From contig JAQUPC010000013.1 in assembly GCA_028716765.1 (NCBI GenBank), forward strand, positions 1 to 26,743: 26,743 nucleotides of DNA, written 5' to 3'. The stretch is from Alphaproteobacteria bacterium. GTDB lineage: Bacteria > Pseudomonadota > Alphaproteobacteria > UBA9219. Made by a program: the position numbers and the translations under genes. Below the pieces are notes generated by a model that had not been told where the DNA came from, made no database searches, and worked only from the letters and a program-made list of their open reading frames with translations. How positions within the stretch are numbered: position 1 is the first letter of the stretch; every line of letters begins with the position of its first letter. Of the stretch, positions 9,844 through 17,223 are shown one piece after another.

Positions 9844-10433
9844 GACAGGGACCAAGCAGCGGCAGACGGTCACGTGGCCGGCATCACGGTGGCAGTAACG
9901 GCGGTCATAGCAATCACGGTGGTGGCGGTGGTGGAGGCGGTGCGCCTTCACCTCATGGCGGAAGCAACCGTCCGCGTTCCGCGGCGTCGCTGCGCCACCA
10001 GACGTTCGACAGCAACGGGCCTGAGGTGCGCGTGCGCGGCAACGCCTGGCAGGTTTATGAAAAATATCAGGCGCTTGCGCGCGATGCGACCAGCGCGGGA
10101 GACCGCGTGTCGGCCGAGAACCTGTTGCAGCATGCCGAGCATTATTTCCGGATCATCGAGGCCATCAACGAGGCCACGGCGAGCGAGCAAGGCCCGCGAG
10201 GCGGGTCCGCTCAACCCTTCGGCCAGCAACCGGACGTTCCCACGAATTATTACACGCCGGACGGACAGCTTTTGGGGAGCCCGAATGCGGCGGCCCCGAT
10301 GGCGGACGGTGCGGCGGGCGCGCCTGCGCAGGCCGAAGTGCAACGCCGCGGGCAAGCCCCAAGCCCTTTCTTCACCCAGGATGAGGCGAACGAAACGGCA
10401 GGCATGGCGGAACCGCTGGTGGCAAGACGTTAG
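9840..10433 (+). CDS. DUF4167-domain protein
   Basis: The 197-aa protein has a basic, glycine- and histidine-rich start (residues 1-45, with a run of glycines). The DUF4167 core follows at about 50-105: RHQTFDSNGPEVRVRGNAW, VYEKYQALARDATSAGDRVSAENLLQHAEHYFRII. The remainder is low-complexity, rich in A, P, Q and G. The domain is characteristic of alphaproteobacteria; its function is not established, though the basic glycine-rich N-terminus suggests nucleic-acid binding. AGGAAA lies about 6 bases before the ATG. mtaB follows after a palindromic repeat. Confidence 0.88.
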   Translation: MRQGPSSGRRSRGRHHGGSNGGHSNHGGGGGGGGAPSPHGGSNRPRSAASLRHQTFDSNGPEVRVRGNAWQVYEKYQALARDATSAGDRVSAENLLQHAEHYFRIIEAINEATASEQGPRGGSAQPFGQQPDVPTNYYTPDGQLLGSPNAAAPMADGAAGAPAQAEVQRRGQAPSPFFTQDEANETAGMAEPLVARR

Positions 10434-10450
10434 CCAGACGGCGGAAGACA

Positions 10451-10519
10451 GGCATCAGGTATCAGAAATGCCATCCAAGCCGCGCCCTCTGATTCCTGAT
10501 CCCTGTTTTCTGCCCTCTG
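10451..10519. repeat. Palindromic repeat spanning the mtaB start
   Basis: ATCAGGTATCAGA (10454-10466) pairs with TCTGATTCCTGAT (10488-10500) at 12 of 13 positions around a 21-base loop that contains the mtaB ATG. Part of it (ATCAGGTATCAGAAA) recurs inverted at the parE 3' end. It is translated as the MtaB N-terminus. Confidence 0.6.
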
Positions 10520-11763
10520 TTGTCACCTTCGGTTGCCGCCTGAACACCTATGAGTCCGAGGTGATGCGTCAGCATGCCGTAGCGGCCGGGCTGGCGGACG
10601 CCGTCATCGTCAACACCTGCGCCGTGACCGGCGAGGCCGAGCGGCAGGCGCGGCAAGCCATCCGGAAAATCCGCCGTGAAAAACCAAACGCCAAAATCAT
10701 CGTTACGGGCTGCGCCGCGCAGGTGAATCCCGATATGTTCGCCGCGATGGAAGAGGTCGATTACGTCATCGGCAACGACATCAAGATGCAACCGGAATCC
10801 TACCGCTTGCTTGAGGGCGAACGCATCCGCGTCAGCGATATTCAGAAAGTGCGCGACGCCGCGGCGCATCTGGTGCAGGGCTTCGAGGGAAAATCGCGCG
10901 CGTTCGTTCAGGTGCAAAACGGCTGCGATCACCGCTGCACGTTTTGCATAATCCCTTACGGGCGCGGGCCGTCGCGGTCGGTTCCCGTGGATGTTATTGT
11001 CGAACAGGTGCGGACGTTGGCGGCGCAAGGCTACCGCGAAATGGCGCTGACGGGCGTGGACATCACGTCCTACGGCGCGGACTTGCCGGAAGAAGTCTCT
11101 TTGGGGCAGATGATCCGGCGCGTGCTCGACCGTGTGCCGGACGTGCCGCGTTTGCGGCTTTCGTCGCTCGATCCGGTCGAGGTCGACGAGGATTTATGGC
11201 GGCTTATCGCTGACGAGCCGCGCCTGATGCCGCATTTGCATATCAGCATGCAGGCGGGCGACGATATGGTTCTCAAGCGCATGAAGCGCCGTCACACGCC
11301 GGCCGACATCATCCGGTTTTGCGAGCGGGCGCGAAGCTTGCGTTCAGGAATTGCTTTCGGGGCGGACATTATTGCCGGATTTCCCACCGAAACGGATGAA
11401 ATGTTTGCGAACACGCTGCGTCTCGTCGAGGAATGCGGAATAACGTGGCTGCACGTTTTTCCGTATTCGGCGCGTTCGGGCACGCCGGCCGCGCGCATGC
11501 CGCAGGTGAAGGGCGAGACCAGACGCGCGCGCGCCGCTGAACTGCGCGCGCTGGGCGAAAATGCCGTGCAAAAGCATTTGGACGCCCTGATCGGCCAAAG
11601 GCTTGACGTTCTTGTGGAAAAGCCTGAACTTGGGCGTACGCCCACGTTCGCCGAGGCACGGTTGCTTGCTCCGGCTCCGGTCGGCGAAGTGGTGACGGTC
11701 GCGTGCGAGGCGCGCGACGGACTTCAGATTGTGGCAAGGAGTGTGAAGAATTCTCATGAGTGA
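10468..11763 (+). CDS. mtaB: tRNA t6A37 methylthiotransferase MtaB
   Basis: The 431-aa radical-SAM enzyme converts t6A to ms2t6A at position 37 of ANN-decoding tRNAs. The N-terminal UPF0004 domain has cysteines C23 (VTFGCRLN), C51 (NTCAVT) and C82 (VTGCAAQ) for one iron-sulfur cluster. The radical-SAM motif C153-X3-C157-X2-C160 is in NGCDHRCTFC. The SIARSGT-like stretch FPYSARSGTPAARM and a TRAM-like C-terminus follow. Homologues begin close to VVTFGCRLN; the first 16 or so residues here (including PRPLIPDP) come from a palindromic repeat inserted at the gene start. The gene overlaps ftsY by 8 bases, a common alphaproteobacterial pairing. Confidence 0.93.
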   Translation: MPSKPRPLIPDPCFLPSVVTFGCRLNTYESEVMRQHAVAAGLADAVIVNTCAVTGEAERQARQAIRKIRREKPNAKIIVTGCAAQVNPDMFAAMEEVDYVIGNDIKMQPESYRLLEGERIRVSDIQKVRDAAAHLVQGFEGKSRAFVQVQNGCDHRCTFCIIPYGRGPSRSVPVDVIVEQVRTLAAQGYREMALTGVDITSYGADLPEEVSLGQMIRRVLDRVPDVPRLRLSSLDPVEVDEDLWRLIADEPRLMPHLHISMQAGDDMVLKRMKRRHTPADIIRFCERARSLRSGIAFGADIIAGFPTETDEMFANTLRLVEECGITWLHVFPYSARSGTPAARMPQVKGETRRARAAELRALGENAVQKHLDALIGQRLDVLVEKPELGRTPTFAEARLLAPAPVGEVVTVACEARDGLQIVARSVKNSHE

Positions 11764-12700
11764 AGCAACGGCTGAAAAACCCGGTTGGCTCTCCCGTCTT
11801 CGGGCGGGGCTGCATCGTTCGAGCGGCAAGCTGGGCGAAAGCATCGCCAGCGCATTCACGAAGCGCAAGCTCGATGCCGAAGCGCTTGAGGAACTTGAAG
11901 AGTTGCTTATTGCCGCCGATCTTGGCCCTACCGCTGCGGCAGGTCTGGTTGCCGATTTCGGCAAAAGCCGTTTTGGCAAGGACGTGACGGATCAGGAAGT
12001 ACGCGAAGCGCTCGCGGAATCCATTGCGGCTCTCCTCGAACCTTACGCCAAACCGCTTGAGATCGACGCCGCGCGCAAGCCCTTCGTCGTGCTTATGGTG
12101 GGCGTGAACGGCAGCGGCAAAACGACGACGATCGGCAAAATGGCGCGGCGCTACCATGAGGAAGGGTTGAAAACCGTGCTGGCCGCGGGCGATACGTTCC
12201 GCGCGGCCGCCACGAGCCAGTTGCAGGTTTGGGGCGAGAGGGCGCGCAGCAAGGTCGTTGCGGGCGAGCCCAACAGCGATGCGGCGGCGCTGGTTTTTCA
12301 GGCGTTGCAACAGGCGAAGGCCGACAAGGTCGACGTTCTGCTCGTCGATACGGCGGGACGGTTGCAGAACAAGACCGGCCTGATGGAGGAACTTGCCAAG
12401 ATCGCGCGCGTTTTGAAAAAAATAGACCCTGAAGCGCCGCATGCTACGCTATTGGTGCTCGACGCCACGACGGGCCAGAACGCGCATTCGCAGGTCGAGA
12501 TATTCCGCGAGATGACGAATGTCACGGGGCTCATTCTGACCAAGCTTGACGGCTCCGCCAAAGGCGGGGTTGTCGTGGCGCTGGCGGATCGCTTTCACTT
12601 GCCTATTCACCTGATAGGCGTCGGCGAAAGAGCCGACGATCTGCGCCCCTTCGACGCCAAAGATTTTGCGCAATCGCTGTTGGGGTTGGATGAGGCGTAG
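11756..12700 (+). CDS. ftsY: Signal recognition particle receptor FtsY
   Basis: The 314-aa SRP-type GTPase docks ribosome–SRP complexes at the inner membrane. It has a short N-terminal region, a helical N domain (about 15-100), then the G domain: G1 GVNGSGKTTT at 116-125, DTFRAAATSQL from 146, DTAGR at 198-202 and TKLDG at 262-266, ending with GVGERADDLRPFDAKDF. The acidic A domain found in E. coli is nearly absent, as is usual in alphaproteobacteria. The start overlaps the mtaB 3' end, so the two are co-translated. The convergent thioredoxin-like gene ends 5 bases downstream. Confidence 0.95.
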   Translation: MSEATAEKPGWLSRLRAGLHRSSGKLGESIASAFTKRKLDAEALEELEELLIAADLGPTAAAGLVADFGKSRFGKDVTDQEVREALAESIAALLEPYAKPLEIDAARKPFVVLMVGVNGSGKTTTIGKMARRYHEEGLKTVLAAGDTFRAAATSQLQVWGERARSKVVAGEPNSDAAALVFQALQQAKADKVDVLLVDTAGRLQNKTGLMEELAKIARVLKKIDPEAPHATLLVLDATTGQNAHSQVEIFREMTNVTGLILTKLDGSAKGGVVVALADRFHLPIHLIGVGERADDLRPFDAKDFAQSLLGLDEA

Positions 12701-12705
12701 CGGCT

Positions 12706-13158
12706 TTATTTGGGATCTCTTGCCGGGCCAGTCTTTCCTGACGGGTTTTGCTTTGATGGGAGAGCAGGCCTCAAATTAAATAATTTATGTATCTCCCTAT
12801 CGAGCGGCGATTTTGATGCGGCGCCCTCGATAAAACCAAGAGGCTTACCGCCTTTGAAAAAGACGAAGCAGGGAATTGCGCGTACTGTAAAGCTCGATGT
12901 CACCTTGGGGTTTTGATCGTTGATGGTCATCGATGTGTTTTCATCCGTATCAATCGTGAATATTCTCATTTGGTTTTCAGGATATTCTCTGGCTAGTTCT
13001 TCAACAACGGGCAGCATGGCGTTGCAAGGGGCCGCCCAATTTGCCCGGAAAAAGAGAAGCACGGGAACTTCAGATTGTAGCACTTTCTCTTCAAAGTCCG
13101 CGTCCGTGATTGAATATTTTTCAATGAAACTCTGCGGCTTTGGTTGATATTGTTTCAT
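12706..13158 (-). CDS. Thioredoxin-fold protein with a single active-site cysteine
   Basis: The 150-aa protein is thioredoxin-like: VPVLLFFRANWAAPCNAMLPVVEELA, and AIPCFVFFKGGKPLGF containing the cis-proline. The usual WCGPC is replaced by WAAPC (41-45), so the first cysteine is alanine and only C45 remains. A classical dithiol reductase is therefore unlikely; a monothiol, chaperone-like or trapping role is possible. An additional cysteine follows the cis-proline. There is no signal peptide. AGGAGG precedes the start with good spacing. It follows a second thioredoxin-like gene by 61 bases in the same direction, suggesting an operon. Confidence 0.82.
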   Translation of the reverse strand: MKQYQPKPQSFIEKYSITDADFEEKVLQSEVPVLLFFRANWAAPCNAMLPVVEELAREYPENQMRIFTIDTDENTSMTINDQNPKVTSSFTVRAIPCFVFFKGGKPLGFIEGAASKSPLDREIHKLFNLRPALPSKQNPSGKTGPARDPK

Positions 13159-13219
13159 TGTGGCCTCCTAAATTTGAAAGAGTTGTTCGTAAACCTTCTA
13201 TTAAAACGCGGCAACTCTG

Positions 13220-13657
13220 TTATGGTTTGGGAATCAAGCCGGTTTCCCCGAGGGGTGAATGCGGTCTGTTTCCGCTATGGCAATTTTCGCGCAGAACCTT
13301 ATCCAGGTCGTTTTGCAGTCTACTTTGGGGAACGGAGCCAAAAGTTTGTTTTTGAACTTTTCCTTCACAAAAATATATGATGGTGGGGAGCGTATTTGTT
13401 TTATATTTCTCTGCGGTTAAGGGCTCTTCGTCGATATTCATTATGCAAAACTTTGTATTGTTCCTTTGTGCGGTGTCCCTCGCAAATTCTTCGTAGGTGG
13501 GCATGATGTCGCGGCACCAACTGCACCACCAAGCATAAAAAAGAACGGCAACGACGTCCCCTTTGTGTTCGAGCACTCGTTCTTTGAAATCTTCATCCGT
13601 AATCGCGGCTACTCTGTTTTTCGGCTCTTGAACTTTTGCAAGCAGGTCTGTTGTCAT
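13220..13657 (-). CDS. Thioredoxin-fold protein with CSWC active site
   Basis: The 145-aa protein has the active site CSWC at 45-48 in YAWWCSWCRDIMPTYEEFA and the cis-proline loop TLPTIIYFCEGK. It is cytoplasmic by appearance, with no signal peptide. The dithiol motif is an unusual variant of CGPC. The tail after about residue 125 (CHSGNRPHSPLGETGLIPKP) is unlike thioredoxin and may derive from inserted sequence. It lies upstream of the monothiol paralogue, so the pair may act together, one as reductase and the other as a single-cysteine partner; that is an inference. GAGG lies about 9 bases before the ATG. Confidence 0.82.
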   Translation of the reverse strand: MTTDLLAKVQEPKNRVAAITDEDFKERVLEHKGDVVAVLFYAWWCSWCRDIMPTYEEFARDTAQRNNTKFCIMNIDEEPLTAEKYKTNTLPTIIYFCEGKVQKQTFGSVPQSRLQNDLDKVLRENCHSGNRPHSPLGETGLIPKP

Positions 13658-13692
13658 TGTGTTGCCTCGTTATTATATTCTTTTTGAAGAAG

Positions 13693-13708
13693 AAGAGACC
13701 GATCTCTT
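13693..13708. promoter_or_regulatory. Short perfect inverted repeat in the thioredoxin/amn intergenic region
   Basis: AAGAGA-CCGA-TCTCTT forms a 6-bp stem 36 bases upstream of the CSWC thioredoxin gene and on the far side of the amn promoter region. It could be an operator or a chance palindrome. Confidence 0.2.
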
Positions 13709-13845
13709 GATGGGCCATTATTGTCCGTATTTTCTATCAGCCGCTGGTCATGAGGCGCAATGTCGATTTATAGTTAACAGCCCTTAAAGATAGGCTAGGA
13801 TAGGAAAAGCCGATTATAGAACGTTCAGCAAGGTGAGAAATCAAA

Positions 13846-15363
13846 ATGATCATGAGGCTGTTTTCTCCGGCTCCGGCCAGCAAGGACGTCCGGAAGTTCA
13901 AGGACCCCGAAGCCGCGGTGGCCTATGTCCGGCAAATCTATGACGCCAACACGGCGTTTCTGCGGGACCGTTTTCAGTGCCTCGCCAAAGGCGTGTGCCC
14001 GACGGAAAAAGTGATTGCGTGCTATCCCTACGTCGCGATCACGACGCAGCAACCTACGCGCATCGACACGCGGCTTTCCTACGGCTTCGTGCCGGGGCCG
14101 GGCCGTTACAGCACGACGCTGACCCGTCCCGATATTTTCGCGCGCTACTACGCCGATCAGTTCGAGCAGCTGCTGAAAAACCATCAGGTGCCGCTTGAAG
14201 TCGGCGTCAGCGACATCCCGATCCCCCTTCACTTCGCCTTTCATGACGGCATCTACGTCGAGGGCAAGCTGGAGCATGAGCAGATCGAGCATATGCGGCA
14301 ATATTTTACCTTGCCCTATCTTTCCATGATGGACGACGCGATCGCGAACGGCGTATGGCAGCCGGGGCCGGGGAATGACAAGCCGCTTGCGCTTTTCACC
14401 GCGCCGCGCGTCGATTATTCGCTGAACCGGCTCCGCCATTACACGGGCACCGATCCGCAGCATTTCCAGAACTTCGTCATTTTCACGAACTACGGCTTCT
14501 ATGTGGACGAGTTCGTCCGCATGGGAACGGCGATCATGAATCAGGAGCCGAACCTTCTCATTCAGGACGGTCATCAATATACGCATCTGGCAGGGCCGGG
14601 CGGCATGATGATCCCGAACGCGGGTCTTGGCGCCCCGGAAATGACGGGAAATACCGAGCCCTCGGGCCCGATGCCGCAAATGCCCGCCTATCATCTTGCG
14701 CGCGAAGACCGCAACGGCATCACGCTCATCAACATCGGCGTGGGGCCGAGCAACGCGCGCAACATATCCGATCACATCGCCGTGCTGCGTCCGAACGCGT
14801 GGCTCATGCTCGGCCATTGCGCCGGGCTGCGCGAAGCGCAGAGGCTCGGCGATTACGTTCTGGCTCACGGCTACGTGCGCGACGATCATGTGCTGGACAA
14901 GGAGCTTCCTCTCTGGGTGCCGGTTCCGGCGCTGGCGGAAGTGCAGAAAGCGCTGGAGACGGTGGTGGGCGACGTGACGGGCCGCGCCGGTTACGAACTC
15001 AAGTCCGTGATGCGGACCGGCACCGTGGTGACGACCGACAACCGCAATTGGGAAATCGGCGGTTTTGCCGAACTGGTCACGCGCTTCAACCAAAGCCGCG
15101 CCATCGCCCTTGATATGGAATCTGCGGTGATCGCGGCCAACGGGTTCCGGTTCCGCGTCCCCTACGGTACGTTGCTATGCGTTTCGGACCGCCCGCTGCA
15201 CGGCGAGATCAAGCTGCCCGGCATGGCCAACAGCTTTTACCGCCATATGGTCGATCAACATCTGCTGATCGGCGTAAAGGCGATGGAGCTTATGCGCGAC
15301 AACACCGCCGAGACGCTGCACAGCCGCAAGCTGCGCAGCTTCGCCGAGACGGCGTTTCAGTAG
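13846..15363 (+). CDS. amn: AMP nucleosidase (first copy)
   Basis: The 505-aa enzyme hydrolyses AMP to adenine and ribose 5-phosphate. The N-terminal AMN domain (about 1-170) is followed by the nucleoside-phosphorylase-like catalytic domain with LINIGVGPSNARNISDHIAVLRP (about 297), MLGHCAGLR, LRTGTVV-like MRTGTVVTTDNRNWE and ALDMESAVIAANGFRFRVPYGTLLCVSDRPLHGE (from about 421). AAGGTGAG precedes the start by about 9 bases; a second in-frame ATG lies 6 bases later. Length is close to the family's usual ~480-500. A diverged second copy lies at 22782-24293. Repeats begin directly after its TAG stop. Confidence 0.95.
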   Translation: MIMRLFSPAPASKDVRKFKDPEAAVAYVRQIYDANTAFLRDRFQCLAKGVCPTEKVIACYPYVAITTQQPTRIDTRLSYGFVPGPGRYSTTLTRPDIFARYYADQFEQLLKNHQVPLEVGVSDIPIPLHFAFHDGIYVEGKLEHEQIEHMRQYFTLPYLSMMDDAIANGVWQPGPGNDKPLALFTAPRVDYSLNRLRHYTGTDPQHFQNFVIFTNYGFYVDEFVRMGTAIMNQEPNLLIQDGHQYTHLAGPGGMMIPNAGLGAPEMTGNTEPSGPMPQMPAYHLAREDRNGITLINIGVGPSNARNISDHIAVLRPNAWLMLGHCAGLREAQRLGDYVLAHGYVRDDHVLDKELPLWVPVPALAEVQKALETVVGDVTGRAGYELKSVMRTGTVVTTDNRNWEIGGFAELVTRFNQSRAIALDMESAVIAANGFRFRVPYGTLLCVSDRPLHGEIKLPGMANSFYRHMVDQHLLIGVKAMELMRDNTAETLHSRKLRSFAETAFQ

Positions 15364-15374
15364 GGGGATCGGGG

Positions 15375-15410
15375 TTAGAGGCTGGAGGCTAGCGGCTAGC
15401 GGGTTAAAAT
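15375..15410. repeat. AGGCTAG-type degenerate repeat, left copy
   Basis: Four degenerate units of GAGGCTAG or CGGCTAG lie 11 bases after the amn stop, preceded by GGGGATCGGGG as in the first repeat family. An inverted relative lies at 19759-19790; the two bracket the membrane-protein gene and the IS inserted in it. Confidence 0.6.
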
Positions 15411-15414
15411 AAGG

Positions 15415-15491
15415 CCCTCTCCCCTTGGGGAGAGGAAGCAAAATCTTAGTCTTAGCGCTTGCTAAGGCTTAGATTTTGCAGGTGAGGGGTC
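15415..15491. repeat. Palindromic repeat with conserved ends, copy 1
   Basis: It starts CCCTCTCCCCTTGGGGAGAG, followed by AAGCAAAAT, a variable hairpin (TTAGC/GCTAA flanked by AAAATCT/AGATTTT) and ends TGCAGGTGAGGGGTC. The ends match an inverted copy at 26067-26155, whose central hairpin differs in sequence. Confidence 0.75.
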
Positions 15492-15502
15492 AACTTTTAC
15501 GT

Positions 15503-15538
15503 ACCCCGCCCCTAACCCCTCCCCAAGGGGAGGGGGAC
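15503..15538. repeat. Solo copy of the DUF559-cassette inverted repeat
   Basis: 36 bases from ACCCCGCCCCTAACCC to GGAGGGGGAC are identical to the right end of the DUF559 cassette, with no nuclease gene attached. It contains the CCCCTCCCC/GGGGAGGGG hairpin and could also end transcription from amn. Confidence 0.8.
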
Positions 15539-15635
15539 TCTGCGGCGCTTACAGACAAAGGGGATTCCCAGTCCGATGTTTATGCCTTCCTTAATGCCAG
15601 TTTCAGGTCTTCCGGGAATGCCCACATGTTGGCGT

Positions 15636-16496
15636 TTAACGAACGTGTTTGACCTGTTCCCATTCGCGCTTAAGAACGGCATTTATAAGTCGGATAAGCT
15701 GTGATTTCCGCTCCCTGAACTTTTTGACGAGTGCTTCTTTGTCTGTCTTTCCTTCAAACATACATTCATCACAATCTAGCTTAAGTTTTTTACGCACTAT
15801 TTTATCAATATCAAGGTCATAAATACGGTACAAATGTCTCAACAACGCGATCAATGCACGATGATCGAGTTCAGAGGGATTCAATAGCAATTCTACTTTA
15901 GCTAAAAGTGTTTTTTCATATTTTGGAACGGGAGTGACCTTTCTTTTTCGATCACCCCATTCCGGAATCTCATGAATCAATTTTGATAGCGCACCACGCA
16001 GCTCATTGATCCATTTTTGACGGTTGACGGAACGTGCGTAAATACGGCCAGTGTAAAGCACCCCGGCAAATGTGAGGAATACGCCAATGCCACCAATACC
16101 TACGCCGACGTTGTAAATTTGTTTCGAAAGGGGTTTGGCACCATATTGAATAATTAACAAAAATCCAGAACCCCATATAATAACACACAGAAAAGCAACC
16201 GTTACCTCCAGAAAAAGCCTGAGGACACCACAACTCCGCCATCTTTCAAGAAACCGACAAAACCAACATCCTCTCTTGTCACCTATGGGATCATCTTCCA
16301 TTAATTTTTTGACCGCATCCCAATCTGGTGGTGGGCCGTTCGGTTTTGCATCTGATAAGTCCCACCATTTTTTCCGATGAACACGGATGAAATAGTCACA
16401 TGCAAGCACGAGTAAGGCTCCTCCAATTAGGAGGTATATACATACGAGCATCATCAAGAATGACGGTGGAGGGTCGTTAACTATTTCTCTAACCAA
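15636..16496 (-). CDS. Membrane protein of unknown function, start codon removed by IS insertion
   Basis: The open frame (286 codons from a TTG at 16494-16496) has three likely membrane segments: FLMMLVCIYLLIGGALLVLA (about 13-32), FLEVTVAFLCVIIWGSGFLL (about 105-124) and VGIGGIGVFLTFAGVLYTG (about 136-154). A charged cytoplasmic C-terminus rich in lysine and arginine follows. No family is recognised. Joining the two sides of the adjacent element through its duplicated target restores ATG ACA AAT GCG GCC in frame, with AAGGA 8 bases upstream, so the intact protein had about 295 residues. The present TTG has no ribosome site; expression is doubtful unless read-through from the element allows it. 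It is AT-rich compared with amn and fumC. Confidence 0.7.
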   Translation of the reverse strand: MVREIVNDPPPSFLMMLVCIYLLIGGALLVLACDYFIRVHRKKWWDLSDAKPNGPPPDWDAVKKLMEDDPIGDKRGCWFCRFLERWRSCGVLRLFLEVTVAFLCVIIWGSGFLLIIQYGAKPLSKQIYNVGVGIGGIGVFLTFAGVLYTGRIYARSVNRQKWINELRGALSKLIHEIPEWGDRKRKVTPVPKYEKTLLAKVELLLNPSELDHRALIALLRHLYRIYDLDIDKIVRKKLKLDCDECMFEGKTDKEALVKKFRERKSQLIRLINAVLKREWEQVKHVR

Positions 16497-16512
16497 TTCA
16501 GTAAACTCGGCC

Positions 16513-16520
16513 GCATTTGT
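16513..16520. repeat. Target-site duplication, left copy
   Basis: GCATTTGT lies immediately outside the left inverted repeat and is repeated directly at 19653-19660. Eight bases is typical of IS1-family insertion. Confidence 0.93.
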
Positions 16521-16538
16521 GGTAGTGGGTCAGTTTGA
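16521..16538. repeat. Left terminal inverted repeat of the IS1-type element
   Basis: GGTAGTGGGTCAGTTTGA is identical to the reverse complement of 19635-19652. The stop codon of the last cargo gene is 2 bases inside it. Confidence 0.95.
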
Positions 16539-16540
16539 AT

Positions 16541-16804
16541 TTATTCTGGAATAGAGAAAAACGGCGACTTCATGCCAAGCCGCCTATCGAAACGAGATAT
16601 TGTTGTCGGGACAAGAAAGTTTGAGTGTTGAGAACCAACCTCTATAACCCATTTTTTCCCGTCTGGTGATATGATCTTTGTTACACTATGTGCTTGACCG
16701 CTCTTATTGTGCACTATGCCTTGCTGAACGGTACATCCCCCTTGTCTAGCCCAAGCTATATATTGACTTAGTGTAGGGTGACCACCAAAGGGATGACTGC
16801 TCAT
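16541..16804 (-). CDS. Small IS cargo protein, possibly HicA-like
   Basis: The 87-aa product reads HPTLSQYIAWARQGGC, then strands VTKIISPDGKKWVIEVG, then FLVPTTISRFDRRLGM. The order helix–strand–strand–strand–helix and the final PTTISRFDRRLG resemble HicA toxins (compare PGTLRNILKQAGI), but the catalytic SHH-type histidine is not obvious. The gene follows the HicB-like gene by 5 bases, consistent with a coupled pair. Similar pairs accompany related IS1-type transposases in other alphaproteobacteria as far as I recall; a search would settle this. No strong ribosome site is visible. Confidence 0.6.
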   Translation of the reverse strand: MSSHPFGGHPTLSQYIAWARQGGCTVQQGIVHNKSGQAHSVTKIISPDGKKWVIEVGSQHSNFLVPTTISRFDRRLGMKSPFFSIPE

Positions 16805-16809
16805 GATAC

Positions 16810-17121
16810 TTACGCACTCAGAGCATAATTTAATTCACATTCTGGCGCGTTGTCGCCATCAGTTTTAGGGTTAAAATCCCCTGCACGCTTGTCCCATAAA
16901 TCAAAATAGTGCTGTGGGGCTTTTTCTATACCAGAGAACGGCTCCCCATTGTTTTTTTCGCTTTCTTTTGCTTCAAGCATAAGCGCAAGGCGTAAACGCA
17001 AGTTTAGCGTCTCCAAATCTGGGGCTTGGGCTCCAATGTCATATTCTAAGCATTGTGCTACCCAAAGATCATCCTCTTTGAATGCGATAACTCTGATTTT
17101 AGTTCCTGTGGTCATTCCCAT
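16810..17121 (-). CDS. Small IS cargo protein, HicB-like fold
   Basis: The 103-aa product begins with KIRVIAFKEDDLWVAQCLEYDIGAQAPDLETLNLRL, the pattern of a HicB-type partial RNase H fold (strand–DG–WVAQCLEYD–strand–helix). A less conserved C-terminal part with YFDLWDKRAGDF follows. There is no evident ribbon-helix-helix domain. The second ATG (17113-17115) has GGGGA at better spacing than the first. It is coupled to the next gene and lies 102 bases downstream of the transposase. An antitoxin role is inference from fold and pairing. Confidence 0.62.
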   Translation of the reverse strand: MGMTTGTKIRVIAFKEDDLWVAQCLEYDIGAQAPDLETLNLRLRLALMLEAKESEKNNGEPFSGIEKAPQHYFDLWDKRAGDFNPKTDGDNAPECELNYALSA

Positions 17122-17223
17122 GTCCCCTTTTTTGATTCTTAAAAAATATAATATGATTGGTTTAATAAGTTCTAACCAACAATAAATCTATAACACAATT
17201 TACTAGCAAATTCAATGGTTTAA

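Noticed and set aside
9874..10467. Long N-terminal extension of MtaB
   Set aside because: This part of the frame is a shadow of the DUF4167 gene; the true start is at 10468.
11369..12442. 357-aa open frame antisense to mtaB and ftsY
   Set aside because: It spans two well-supported genes on the other strand and has no recognisable motif.
13774..13787. Possible CtrA box upstream of the first amn
   Set aside because: The TTAA half sites are 6 bases apart, not 7, and no GANTC cluster accompanies them.
13825..15093. 422-aa open frame on the minus strand across amn
   Set aside because: It lies antisense to a clear AMP nucleosidase and has the arginine- and histidine-rich composition of a shadow frame.
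15364..15540. Possible CRISPR array in the repeat cluster after amn
   Set aside because: The repeats belong to different families, are palindromic and lack regular spacers.
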